NCBI GenBank assembly: GCA_017882935.1
Contig: JADGOP010000009.1
Span: forward strand, 1-16,460
Source of the DNA: Actinomycetota bacterium
GTDB taxonomy: Bacteria > Actinomycetota > Acidimicrobiia > Acidimicrobiales > Iamiaceae
Direction: 5' to 3'
DNA length: 16,460 bases
The stretch's first letter is position 1. Each line of letters opens with the position of its first letter. Positions 6,920 to 14,421 of this stretch are shown piece after piece. The notes beneath the pieces were generated by a model, which did not search any database, had not been told where the DNA came from, and saw only the letters and a list, made by a program, of their open reading frames with translations. The position numbers were made by a program, and so were the translations under genes.

Positions 6920-7924
6920 TCAGGCGCGGGCGCGGGCGTCGGCCAGCAGGGCCGCGCCGATGGCCCCGGCCTGCTCCCCCAGCTCCGCCTGCACGATCGG
7001 CACCGCAGGGCGGTGGTCGTGCGCCAGCACCAGGCTGGGGTACGCGGCGCGGACGGGGTCGAGCACGAGCGGGCCCGCTTGCGAGAGGCCCCCGCCGATC
7101 ACCACGATCTCCGAGTCGAGGATGTTGACGAGGTTGGCCACGCCGAGCGCCACCCACCAGCCGAAGTCGCGCAGCACGCGCCGCGCGCCCTCGTCACCCT
7201 CGGCGGCGGCTTGCGTGACGTGCTCGCCCTTCACGTCCTCGGGGTCACCGCCGGCCAGGGCGACGACGCGCTCCGCGTGCCCCGCGTTGGCGGCGTCGCG
7301 CGCCAGTCGGCCCAGCCCGCTCCCCGACGCGTAGCGCTCCCAGCAGCCCCGGCGTCCGCACGGGCACGGTGGTCCCGACGGGTCGACCACCATGTGCCCG
7401 GGCTCGCCGGCGAACCCGTGGGCGCCCCGGAGCAGTGAGCCCTTCACGGTGATGCCCGCACCGATGCCGGTGCCGAGCGTGACCAGCAGCGAGTGGTTCT
7501 TGTGGCGCGACGCGCCGCGCTCGTGCTCGCCCCACGCAGCGCAGGTGGCGTCGTTGTCGACCGTCGTCGGAAGGCCCGTGCGCTCCTGCAGCAGCGCGCC
7601 GAAGGCATGGTCGATGACGCCCGGCAGGTTCGGCCCGGTGCGCAGCGTCCCCGACCGGTCGACGAGGCCCGGTGCCCCCATGCCCACCGACGACAGGTCG
7701 CACCCGAGGTCGCGCTGCACGCGGGTGCGCAGCTCGGTCACCATGTCGACCAGCACGTCACCCAGGGCCGCCGCGTCGCCGTGCAGCGTGGGGACGCGGT
7801 GCTCAGCCAGGATCGGACCGTCGGTGGTGGGGTCGATGACGACGCCCAGCAGCTTCGTGCCGCCGAGGTCGAGCCCGCACGCCAGCCGCGCCACGCCGCC
7901 CGCCGGACCGGACCCGGACGGCAC
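6920..7924 (-). CDS. glkA: ROK-family glucokinase
   Basis: This is a 334-residue sugar kinase of the ROK family, most likely phosphorylating glucose with ATP (or polyphosphate) in the cytoplasm. The phosphate loop is D19-L-G-G-T-K, and the catalytic base is D125 in T-V-D-N-D-A. The ROK zinc site is complete: H177 in GEPGHM, then C187, C189 and C194 in CPCGRRGC, followed by W-E-R-Y-A-S-G. There is no N-terminal helix-turn-helix, so it is an enzyme and not a ROK repressor. The GTG at 7924 lies 3 nt after the stop of the upstream release-factor-like gene, so the two are translationally coupled. A second in-frame GTG at 7894 is possible. In Streptomyces, as I recall, glkA sits in a comparable region near a PimB-like gene. 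Other sugars (N-acetylglucosamine, mannose) cannot be excluded. Confidence 0.85.
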   Translation of the reverse strand: MPSGSGPAGGVARLACGLDLGGTKLLGVVIDPTTDGPILAEHRVPTLHGDAAALGDVLVDMVTELRTRVQRDLGCDLSSVGMGAPGLVDRSGTLRTGPNLPGVIDHAFGALLQERTGLPTTVDNDATCAAWGEHERGASRHKNHSLLVTLGTGIGAGITVKGSLLRGAHGFAGEPGHMVVDPSGPPCPCGRRGCWERYASGSGLGRLARDAANAGHAERVVALAGGDPEDVKGEHVTQAAAEGDEGARRVLRDFGWWVALGVANLVNILDSEIVVIGGGLSQAGPLVLDPVRAAYPSLVLAHDHRPAVPIVQAELGEQAGAIGAALLADARARA

Positions 7925-7927
7925 CCG

Positions 7928-9037
7928 TCAGTACCGGAGCAGGGCGCCGATGCGCCCGGCCACGTCGAGATCGGCGTTGTCGACGCAGATCTCGACGCGA
8001 CACGACTGCATGAGCGCCGTCTCCACCGCTTCCTCGACGACGTCGCTGACGGCGTGCATCTCGGCACCACAGGAGCTGCACGCACGACCCTTCGCGGCGA
8101 GCAGCTTGCACGAGCCGCAGCGCCAGCCGTCGACGGCGTAGCCCTGCGACACGAGCAAGGTGTCGACGCGGTGCTCAGAAAGTGCGGCGAGGGTGTCGGG
8201 GAGCCCCGACGCGCCCTTGCCGGTGCCCACGGCGTCGCGCAGGCGGCCCACCAGCTCGGCCTCCTTGTCGCGCTCGACGCGCGCCTCGACGTCGGCCGCC
8301 GCGTGGCGGATGTCGTCGAGCGAGGCGGTGGGGCTCACGCTGATGCGGCCGCAGTAGCGATCACGCAGGTAGGGGTGGAGCAGGTCGCGCAGGTGCGGCA
8401 CCAGCTCCTCGGGGGCCGCGGCGGTGAAGCGGTCGAAGCCGACCCGCTGGAACACCGACCAGGCCAGCCCGGCGGCGTTGCGCGCGTGCTGGTCGGCCAA
8501 GGCGTCGACGTGGCTGCTGCGGTCGCCGCGCTCGCTGTGCCCGCGCAGGTCGTAGTCGCGCGGCAGCTCGTCGACGTGCTCGGAGTGCTCGACCAGCTCG
8601 CCGAGCTCGAACACGAACATGCGGGCCCGCTGCTTGTCGACCAGCAGCACACCGAAGCGGTCGTACTGCTCGACGACCGACTTGAGCTCGCCCACTGCGG
8701 GCTGGCTGTTGACCACCACGCGGGTGCGCACCGGGACGGGCAGCGGCACGACGTGCCACAGCTCGGGGTCGCTGCACGAGAACATCGCGAGGCCACGGGT
8801 GCGGGAGCGGTCGAAGCCGTCCTTCACGAAGCGCTCGATGCGCTCGAGGTCGCGCCGCACCGGCGCCGACCCGTCGTTGCGCGCGCGGGCACCCCGCAGC
8901 GCCGTGTCGAGCTCGTGCTCGATGTCCTGTTGCCGCAGCAGTCGCCTCCCGTCGACATCGAGGTAGCAGCTGGTGACCGGCGCCGCCCCCTTGAACGTGG
9001 CGAGCTCCCGGATGGCATCCTCGGTGATGACGGGCAA
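7928..9037 (-). CDS. eRF1/Vms1-like release-factor family protein with zinc ribbon (BaeRF)
   Basis: This is a 369-residue protein of the bacterial relatives of eRF1, Dom34 and Vms1, proposed to act in ribosome rescue or peptidyl-tRNA hydrolysis. Residues 1-110 form the N-terminal domain (T-S-C-Y-L-D-V-D-G). The core at about 125-225 has GVLLVDKQRARMFVFELGEL, the strand pair typical of the family's middle domain. It is followed by a charged loop (160-186, including RGHSERGDRSS) where a catalytic GGQ loop would lie; no GGQ is present. The C-terminal eRF1-like domain carries C307-x2-C310-x9-C320-x2-C323, a probable zinc ribbon. The start is TTG at 9037, fixed by a strong AAGGAGG 6 nt upstream. 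It shares an operon with the glucokinase. The exact subfamily and activity are not certain. Confidence 0.75.
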   Translation of the reverse strand: MPVITEDAIRELATFKGAAPVTSCYLDVDGRRLLRQQDIEHELDTALRGARARNDGSAPVRRDLERIERFVKDGFDRSRTRGLAMFSCSDPELWHVVPLPVPVRTRVVVNSQPAVGELKSVVEQYDRFGVLLVDKQRARMFVFELGELVEHSEHVDELPRDYDLRGHSERGDRSSHVDALADQHARNAAGLAWSVFQRVGFDRFTAAAPEELVPHLRDLLHPYLRDRYCGRISVSPTASLDDIRHAAADVEARVERDKEAELVGRLRDAVGTGKGASGLPDTLAALSEHRVDTLLVSQGYAVDGWRCGSCKLLAAKGRACSSCGAEMHAVSDVVEEAVETALMQSCRVEICVDNADLDVAGRIGALLRY

Positions 9038-9082
9038 GCCGATCCTCCTTGTCTGCGCGGTCCCTGGAGAGGGCGTGGGCCG

Positions 9083-9104
9083 ATGGTAGGCCCCCGTCGC
9101 GGGG
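9083..9104 (-). promoter_or_regulatory. Intergenic promoter and small hairpin before the release-factor-like gene
   Basis: In the 81-bp gap after the acidic-protein gene, the minus strand holds TACCAT (9088 down to 9083), a possible -10 giving a leader of about 39 nt with the AAGGAGG site. Just upstream, CCCCG-TCG-CGGGG (9092-9104) can form a 5-bp hairpin and may help end transcription of the preceding operon. No -35 and no T-tract are seen, so both are weak calls. Confidence 0.3.
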
Positions 9105-9118
9105 TCGCGCTCCGGGGT

Positions 9119-9496
9119 TCAATCCACGGGTATGTGCTCGACGTCGTCGGGCGGTTCGGGGTCGTCGGCGGCTCCCGGTGCGGGACGGCCGGTGGCCCCC
9201 ACCCAGTCGGTGCGCAGGGCGTTTCGGGCGAGGTCGGCGAAGCCCCCGACCAGCTGCACCACGGCGTCGGGGTCGTCGACCACGCCTTCCGCGACGTCGA
9301 GCACCGTGCGGGCCGCCCGGATCAGCTCGCGGGCTGCGGCCTGCAGCGCCTCGACGCCACGCTCGATGCGCTCCGACGAGTGCAGCGGGCCCGTCTCGTC
9401 GCCGACCTCTTCGCCCAGCACCTCGTCGTCGTCGGATGGCCAGGGGCCCCAGCCCGCGTCGTCGTCGGCGCCGTCGTCGAACCGGTCGTCGCTCAT
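9119..9496 (-). CDS. Small acidic protein linked to the ArsA-like ATPase (Rv2183c position)
   Basis: I do not recognise a functional domain in this 125-residue protein. The N-terminal 40 residues are dominated by Asp and Glu (MSDDRFDDGADDDAGWGPW). The middle (about 45-95) is a helical segment, G-V-E-A-L-Q-A-A-A-R-E-L-I-R-A-A-R-T-V-L-D. The tail is again acidic and Pro-rich and ends in H-I-P-V-D. There is no signal peptide or membrane segment. The ATG overlaps the stop of the ArsA-like gene (ATGA), so the two are made together. It occupies the place of Rv2183c in the mycobacterial locus, and sequence equivalence is plausible but unchecked. A role as adaptor or regulator of the ATPase is a guess from its position. 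Confidence 0.75.
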   Translation of the reverse strand: MSDDRFDDGADDDAGWGPWPSDDDEVLGEEVGDETGPLHSSERIERGVEALQAAARELIRAARTVLDVAEGVVDDPDAVVQLVGGFADLARNALRTDWVGATGRPAPGAADDPEPPDDVEHIPVD

Positions 9497-10722
9497 GCCG
9501 TCTTGCGCCCCTGGCCGAAGGTGACGCGCAGGGTGCCCTCGCGGAGCGCCGCGCCCACGACCTTGCGACGGCGGAGCGTGTCGGGGAGGAGCACGACCCG
9601 ACGATAGGGCCCGACGCGCACGAGCAGCTCGTCGTCGTGGCGCCCGAGGTCGAGGTCGTCGCGCTCGGCGAAGGGCAGGGGCAGCACGAGCGTGGCGCGC
9701 CCGTCGGACGCGGTCTCGACCTGGAGCAGCTCGCCCTCGTGCAGCACGGCGGCGGGATCGAGGCCCTGGTAGAGCAGCGCGCCGAACGCCCGCAGCCGCT
9801 CGAAGCCGACCAGCTCCTCGGCCGCCAGCTCGGCGCGCAGCACGGGCACCGGCGCGAAGCCGTCGTCGATGGTCTCGAGGTGCTCGGCCTGCAGTGCCTT
9901 CCACCGGTCGAACCAGGGGTCGCTGACCTCGGGCGGGAGCAGGCGGTTGGCCACCACGGCGTCGACGCGGTAGCCGAACAGCGACAGGTAGGTGTAGGTG
10001 CGCTGCGCCTCGGCGATGACCACCTTCTCGGGGTTCATGACCAGGCGGATGCTGGTGGTCGACGCGTCGGTGAGCACCGAGTGCACCCCGTCGAGCCGCT
10101 CGTAGAAGTCGTTCGCGGCCCCGAACACGTTGTCGCCCGCCACCGGCAGCGAGGTGACCCGCGCCAGGATCGGCGACACCACCTTGTTCACGCGACGGCC
10201 CACGGGGAACAGCCGGTCCATGTACCAGGCGAGGATCTCGGGCAGGGACAGCAGGCGCAGCGTCTCCGCCGTCGGGGCGCAGTCGACCACCACCACATCC
10301 CACTCGTCGGCGTCGACGTAGGACTTGATGTCGCTCAGCGCGAAGAGCTCGTCGAGCCCGGGGAGCATCGACAGCTCCTCGGCCCGGATGCCCTCGACGC
10401 CGGCCCAGTCGAAGACCTGCATCAGGTACGCCTGGATCTCCGCCCACGAGTCCTCCATGCGGTCCTGCGCGTCGAGCTGCTGGCCCCACAACCGCTCGTG
10501 GCCGCCCACCCGCGCCGCGAGCGGGCCCAGCGGCTCGTCGAAGGCGTCGCCGAGGGAGTGCGCGGGGTCGGTGGACAGCACGATGGTGCGCAGCCCCGCA
10601 TCCGCGCACTGCAGGGCGGTGGCTGCGGCCACGCTGGTCTTGCCCACCCCACCCTTGCCAGTGAACAGCAGCACCCGGGTGCGGGTGCCCAGCCGGCCCT
10701 GCGGCCGGGCGGACGTGGTCAC
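9493..10722 (-). CDS. ArsA/GET3-family ATPase with C-terminal HSP20-like domain
   Basis: This is a 409-residue deviant-Walker ATPase. The P-loop is G22-K-G-G-V-G-K-T-S. Switch I is S50-T-D-P-A-H-S-L-G-D, and switch II is the D-C-A-P-T-A-E-T-L stretch. The NPEKVVIAEAQRTY segment is typical of actinobacterial ArsA-like proteins. The last ~70 residues (about 338-409) match the ArsA_HSP20 pattern: LVLPLPF, DELLVRVGPYRRVVLLP, then L-R-V-T-F-G. The CxxC zinc pair of eukaryotic GET3 is missing and no arsenite-pump partner is nearby, so arsenite transport is unlikely. GTG at 10722 is the start: it overlaps the SRPBCC stop (GTGA), and a much longer open frame running upstream is only the shadow of that gene. 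It corresponds in position to Rv2184c. Handling of a lipid or membrane-protein client is inferred. Confidence 0.88.
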   Translation of the reverse strand: MTTSARPQGRLGTRTRVLLFTGKGGVGKTSVAAATALQCADAGLRTIVLSTDPAHSLGDAFDEPLGPLAARVGGHERLWGQQLDAQDRMEDSWAEIQAYLMQVFDWAGVEGIRAEELSMLPGLDELFALSDIKSYVDADEWDVVVVDCAPTAETLRLLSLPEILAWYMDRLFPVGRRVNKVVSPILARVTSLPVAGDNVFGAANDFYERLDGVHSVLTDASTTSIRLVMNPEKVVIAEAQRTYTYLSLFGYRVDAVVANRLLPPEVSDPWFDRWKALQAEHLETIDDGFAPVPVLRAELAAEELVGFERLRAFGALLYQGLDPAAVLHEGELLQVETASDGRATLVLPLPFAERDDLDLGRHDDELLVRVGPYRRVVLLPDTLRRRKVVGAALREGTLRVTFGQGRKTA

Positions 10723-11189
10723 GCGGGGTCGCCAGAGGCCGTCTGGACCGCCTCGACCCGACGCTTGAGGTCGCGCAGCGCAGTGTGGATGATCTTGAGC
10801 TCGGCGCGCCGCTTCACGAACACGGGCAGCGGGAACACCAGCTCGACCAGCAGCTCGTAGCGCACGTCGGTGCGCGACGGGTCGGCGTCGACCTCGGCGA
10901 AGTCGTAGTAGCCGTCGAGCTTGCGGGCGATGTCGCCGGCCTCGAGCACCCAGGCCAGGCGACCGGGCGCGCCCGAGTAGTCGTAGCGCAGCGTGTAGCT
11001 GGTGCTGTGGCCCATGGCAGCGGCGCGGAACGCCACGAGGGTGGGTCGCTGCTCGTCGTCGCGCTCGACGACGGTGACGGCCTTGATGTCGGGCGCCCAC
11101 TCCGGGTACGCCTCGACGTCGGCGGCGACCGCATAGCAACGCGCGGGCGACGCATCGATCACGGTCTGCTCCAGGGCGTGGTCGGCCAT
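10719..11189 (-). CDS. SRPBCC (polyketide cyclase/START-like) lipid-binding protein
   Basis: This 156-residue protein has the SRPBCC helix-grip layout. It begins with a beta strand (H-A-L-E-Q-T-V-I-D-A), then A-S-P-A-R-C-Y-A-V-A-A-D-V-E-A-Y-P-E-W-A-P, the usual helix pair followed by the D-x-x-x-Y-P-x-W signature. Alternating strands follow, and it ends in a long amphipathic helix (K-I-I-H-T-A-L-R-D-L-K-R-R-V-E). The fold binds hydrophobic ligands in a deep cavity; no ligand can be named. The ATG at 11189 has AGGAG about 10 nt upstream and fits the family N-terminus. Its stop overlaps the ATPase start. It sits where Rv2185c (TB16.3) lies in M. tuberculosis, next to the same ATPase type. A shared lipid-handling task with the ATPase is inferred. 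Confidence 0.88.
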   Translation of the reverse strand: MADHALEQTVIDASPARCYAVAADVEAYPEWAPDIKAVTVVERDDEQRPTLVAFRAAAMGHSTSYTLRYDYSGAPGRLAWVLEAGDIARKLDGYYDFAEVDADPSRTDVRYELLVELVFPLPVFVKRRAELKIIHTALRDLKRRVEAVQTASGDPA

Positions 11190-11284
11190 GGGGTTGCGAC
11201 TCCTCGTGTCGGTCCGGGTCTGTCCCAGCCCGTGCAGCATTCTGGCCGATGGCGCGGCTGCGGCGCGACGCCGGTGGTCTGCGG

Positions 11285-11869
11285 TCAGCCGCGGCGCCGC
11301 TTGCGCCGCCGGAACAGCTGGTCGAAGTCGTCGAGGTCGTCGTCGTCGGGCGGGGCGTCGGCGTCGGGCCCCGGCGCGGCATCGGGCCCCGACGGGTCGG
11401 GCCCCACGGTTGCTGCCGACGGCTCACCGATGGCGGGGAAGGTGCCGTGGCGGGCCGCCCACAGGCCGATGATGCCGACCCCGAACAGCGGCACCAGGAT
11501 CCCGAAGGCGAGCGGGGTGAAGGGCCGGATCGCTGCGGTCATGACGGCCACGACCACCTGCAGGGTGAGGTAGCCGAGCAGCCGCACGCGGACGTCGTCG
11601 GGCGCGCTGCCCTGCAGGAAGTAGAGCCCGGGCAGCGTGACCACGTCGTCGCGGCTGCGGCCCGCGGCCACGAGCAGCCCCCATGCGAACGTGACCACGC
11701 CGACGAGGAACAGCGCGAGCGACACGACCACCGCCACGGCCAGCACGGCGCCCCGCGGCACCACGTCGGCGGCGACCTGCGTGGCGGTGAACACCGCCGT
11801 GGCGACGCCGTCGAAGCGGATCAGGCCCAGGCCGGGGATCGCGGCGTCGGGTGCGGGGTCGGGGCTCAC
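11285..11869 (-). CDS. Small three-helix membrane protein (Rv2186c position)
   Basis: This 194-residue membrane protein belongs to no family I recognise. Hydrophobic segments are at about 41-69, 97-113 and 118-139 (P-L-A-F-G-I-L-V-P-L-F-G). The first is long and could span as a single bent helix. The C-terminal 45 residues are cytoplasmic in character: Pro/Asp-rich, then an acidic patch (DDDDLDDFD) and a basic end (R-R-R-K-R-R-R-G). The GTG at 11869 overlaps the stop of the preceding ANL-like gene (GTGA), which sets the start. A 95-bp gap follows before the SRPBCC gene, containing a possible CAGAAT -10 (11244 to 11239, minus strand). It occupies the position of Rv2186c in mycobacteria. It could anchor the neighbouring soluble proteins to the membrane, but that is a guess. 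Confidence 0.8.
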   Translation of the reverse strand: MSPDPAPDAAIPGLGLIRFDGVATAVFTATQVAADVVPRGAVLAVAVVVSLALFLVGVVTFAWGLLVAAGRSRDDVVTLPGLYFLQGSAPDDVRVRLLGYLTLQVVVAVMTAAIRPFTPLAFGILVPLFGVGIIGLWAARHGTFPAIGEPSAATVGPDPSGPDAAPGPDADAPPDDDDLDDFDQLFRRRKRRRG

Positions 11870-13188
11870 GGGCGAGACCCCGGCGGGTGCGCCGGGGCCA
11901 TGTCGAGGTGCACGTTGGCGTGGTCGTCGAGCCAGCCGTGCCGCCCGGTGTCCACCCGGCCCGACTTCCCCTCACCGGAGCCGCCCTCGAGCCCCGCTCC
12001 CGTGACCACGAGCTCGCCGTGACCGGCGGCGTCGGGGTCGGCCACCAGCACCGAGCGACCCGGGAGCGGGCGGCCGAGACCCCCGTCGGGCCCTCCGGGC
12101 GCGCGGCCCACCGTGGCCGGTCCCACCACCCCTGCAGGGGTCCAGGCGCTGACGACGTCGACCCCCACCGCGGCGAGGTCGAGGCGGGTGCGCTCGTCGA
12201 GGGCGCCGGTGACCAGGGCGAGCCCGCAGGCGTCGAGCCCCACGGCCGTCCGCATCCGGCCCCCGAGCGCTGCCCGTAGCCCCGCGTGCGCGGCCCGGTC
12301 GAAGCGGCCGTCGGACGGGTGCCCGAGGAGGCGCAGCCCACCCGGCACGCGGCGGGCCTCGTCGCGCAGCCGTTGGTGCAGCAGCGCCCAGCCCTCGGTG
12401 TCGGCCACCACGGCGGCCGGGTGGTGCCCCGCGGTGGCCTCCGCGAGCCCACGATGGTCGACGAGGTGGCCGTCGCGGCCGCTCACGGCGGGCCACCAGG
12501 TGCCGAGGGCCCGGCTGGTCACGTCGCTCCAACGCCCCACCACCACGACGGGCCCGGCGGCCTCGGGCGCGACCGGGGCCGGGGGCACCGGCACCTCGAA
12601 CGCCCGCGCCAGCACCTGCACACCGAGGTGGAGCGACCGGTGCGAGAACCCGGCCTCGCGCTCCCCCGCTCCCCCGGCGTCGAGCACGACCACCGCGAGG
12701 TCGTCGGGGGGAAGGGCGGCGAGCAGGCGCTCGAAGGCGTCGGGCTCGGCGACGTCGGCCTGCCGACCGAGGCCCGCCACCCGGGCGAACGCGGGGTCGT
12801 CGGGCGGCTCGCCCGCGGTGGCGACCAGCCCGAGCGTGTGGTCGGGGCGCTCGGCGACGCACCAGGTGGCGCCGACGCCGCGCAGCACGTGGCCGGCGGC
12901 CTCGACGCCGATCGCCGCCGGGACCGGGACGACCGCCCCGCCAGCGACCCACACCCCGAGCTCGAGCGCGGCGCCGTGCGCACCGTCGTCGAGGACCAAC
13001 CCGACCCGGTCGCCGCGGCGCAGGCCGATGGCCCGCAGGCCGAGCGCCACGTCGCGGGCCCGGCTCACGATGCTCGCCCAGTGGGGCCCGGGCCCACCCC
13101 TCAGGTCGGCCCCCGCCCGCGTCGCGGGGTGGCGGTGGGCGGCGGCGACCAGCGCCGCCGCGAGCGTGGGCGGGTGGTCGGCGCTCAC
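11866..13188 (-). CDS. Degenerate AMP-binding (ANL) protein, FadD15-like position, likely non-catalytic
   Basis: This 440-residue protein resembles the large N-terminal domain of acyl-CoA ligases but lacks their active-site motifs. The beginning is clear: L-R-A-I-G-L-R-R-G-D-R-V (51-62) and G-G-A-V-V-P-V-P-A (83-91) match the family's G-V-x-x-G-D-R-V and G-A-x-x-V-P-x motifs. The phosphate-binding motif (normally T-S-G-T-T-G-x-P-K-G) is reduced to L-D-A-G-G-A-G-E-R-E-A-G-F-S-H-R-S-L (169-186). The Y-G-x-T-E motif is A-W-T-P-A-G. A trace of Y-R-T-G-D remains as V-D-T-G-R-H-G-W-L-D-D. The C-terminal lid with the catalytic lysine is absent. GTG at 13188 was chosen because it overlaps the pimB stop (GTGA); an in-frame GTG two codons earlier is possible. 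It probably binds acyl groups or acts as a scaffold. Confidence 0.78.
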   Translation of the reverse strand: MSADHPPTLAAALVAAAHRHPATRAGADLRGGPGPHWASIVSRARDVALGLRAIGLRRGDRVGLVLDDGAHGAALELGVWVAGGAVVPVPAAIGVEAAGHVLRGVGATWCVAERPDHTLGLVATAGEPPDDPAFARVAGLGRQADVAEPDAFERLLAALPPDDLAVVVLDAGGAGEREAGFSHRSLHLGVQVLARAFEVPVPPAPVAPEAAGPVVVVGRWSDVTSRALGTWWPAVSGRDGHLVDHRGLAEATAGHHPAAVVADTEGWALLHQRLRDEARRVPGGLRLLGHPSDGRFDRAAHAGLRAALGGRMRTAVGLDACGLALVTGALDERTRLDLAAVGVDVVSAWTPAGVVGPATVGRAPGGPDGGLGRPLPGRSVLVADPDAAGHGELVVTGAGLEGGSGEGKSGRVDTGRHGWLDDHANVHLDMAPAHPPGSRP

Positions 13189-14312
13189 GGGCACACCGAG
13201 GCGATGGCGTCGTCGAGCTCGGCCGCCAGGAGGTCGTAGGTGAACTGCTCCACCGCGCGCACCCGGCCTGCGCGGCCCATGGCGTGCCGAATGTCGGGGT
13301 CGTCGAGCAACTGCCGCAGCGCAGCGGCCACGGGCCCCACCTCACGGGGGTTGCGCACGACGAGCCCGGTGGCGCCGTGCTGCACCGCCTCGGCCGACCC
13401 CCCGCTGTCGCCCGCGATCTGGGGGATGCCGGCGGCGGCGGCCTCGAGGAACACGATCCCGAAGCCCTCCTGCTCGAGCCCGGCCCAGCGGTTGCGACAC
13501 AGCATGGCGAACACGTCAGCACAGCCGTACAGGGCAGGGAGGTCGGCGTCGGGCACGCGGCCCAGGAAGCGCACGGGCGCGTCGTGCTCGGCGGCGAGCC
13601 GCTCGAGGCGGTGGCGGTCGCGGCCCGCGCCCCCGATGGCCACCACGAGCTTCGGATGGTGGCCGCGGAGGCGGGCCGCGGCCTCGATGAGGACGTCCAT
13701 GCCCTTGCGCGGCACGAGGCGGCTCACCGACACGACGAGCTGCGCGTCGGGCGCCACCCCGAACGCCTCCCGGGCCCGCAGGCGCGCGGCCCGGTCGAGG
13801 GGGGTGAACCGGTCGACGTCGACCCCGGGCGGGACGACCACCGTGGGCAGGGGCCGGCCGGCGGACCGCTCGGCCTCCGCAGCGGGGTAGCCGCCCGCCG
13901 CCACGACCAGCCGGGCGTCGCGCAGCACGCGGGCGAGCGGGTGGCGGAAGCCCACGCCCCGGGCGGGGACGGTGACCTCGGCGCCGTGGATCACCACGCC
14001 GTAGGGGCGCGCGAGGTGGGGGCCGACCAGGCCGAGGGGCAGCACCGGGTCGAGCAGCACCAGGCCGGCACCGACCTCCTCGGCGAGCCCGTCGATGCGC
14101 CGGGCGAGGGCACGGCTGGGCAGCAGGACCCGCGCCGGGTCGCGCACCACGCGGAACGGCTGCGCGTCGTCGAAGCTCCGGGCCCCTTCGTGGGGCGTCG
14201 TGAGCACCGTGACCTCGTCGGCCGGGAGGCGGCGCCACAGCTCCCACAGGTAGGACTGGATGCCGCCGACCTTCGGGGGGAAGTCGTTGGTGACCAGGAG
14301 GTGGGGAGCCAC
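13185..14312 (-). CDS. pimB: GT4 mannosyltransferase, PimB-like
   Basis: This is a 375-residue GT-B glycosyltransferase of family GT4. The opening L-L-V-T-N-D-F-P-P-K-V-G-G-I-Q-S-Y-L (5-22) is characteristic of PimB', which adds the second mannose of phosphatidylinositol mannosides from GDP-mannose on the inner face of the membrane. The C-terminal donor domain shows S-R-L-V-P-R-K-G-M-D, the W-A-G-L-E-Q-E-G-F-G-I-V-F-L-E-A stretch carrying the E-x7-E motif, and G-D-S-G-G-S-A-E-A-V. GTG at 14312 is the only usable start, because an in-frame TAG lies three codons upstream. TTGCCA (14393 to 14388, minus strand) may be a -35 with a poor -10. The gene heads the operon, with the ANL-like gene directly overlapping. 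PI-mannoside production in this organism is inferred; a related glycolipid acceptor is possible. Confidence 0.85.
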   Translation of the reverse strand: MAPHLLVTNDFPPKVGGIQSYLWELWRRLPADEVTVLTTPHEGARSFDDAQPFRVVRDPARVLLPSRALARRIDGLAEEVGAGLVLLDPVLPLGLVGPHLARPYGVVIHGAEVTVPARGVGFRHPLARVLRDARLVVAAGGYPAAEAERSAGRPLPTVVVPPGVDVDRFTPLDRAARLRAREAFGVAPDAQLVVSVSRLVPRKGMDVLIEAAARLRGHHPKLVVAIGGAGRDRHRLERLAAEHDAPVRFLGRVPDADLPALYGCADVFAMLCRNRWAGLEQEGFGIVFLEAAAAGIPQIAGDSGGSAEAVQHGATGLVVRNPREVGPVAAALRQLLDDPDIRHAMGRAGRVRAVEQFTYDLLAAELDDAIASVCP

Positions 14313-14421
14313 GAGCCGCTAGAGCGCCGGGTCGAGGCTCGCCGAGTTCCGCACGGCGGCCATGGTTGCACAGGGGGCGGGCCGCGATGGCAACCGACCG
14401 GCGCCCAGGCGACCCTCAGCG

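Noticed and set aside
7493..9607. 704-codon plus-strand open frame opposite the glucokinase and release-factor-like genes
   Set aside because: It spans several real minus-strand genes, its composition is Val/Gly/Arg/Ala-rich shadow, and it has no recognisable domain.
9049..10860. 603-codon plus-strand open frame opposite the ArsA-like gene
   Set aside because: It begins as an Arg/Pro-rich stretch and runs antisense to a well-supported ATPase.
10723..11427. N-terminal extension of the ArsA-like ATPase to 644 residues
   Set aside because: The extra part reads the SRPBCC gene in another frame; the GTG at 10722 overlaps the SRPBCC stop and precedes the P-loop normally.
14364..14395. GGTTGC/GCAACC inverted repeat upstream of pimB
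   Set aside because: The stem is only 6 bp with a 20-nt loop in GC-rich DNA, too weak to call an operator or terminator.
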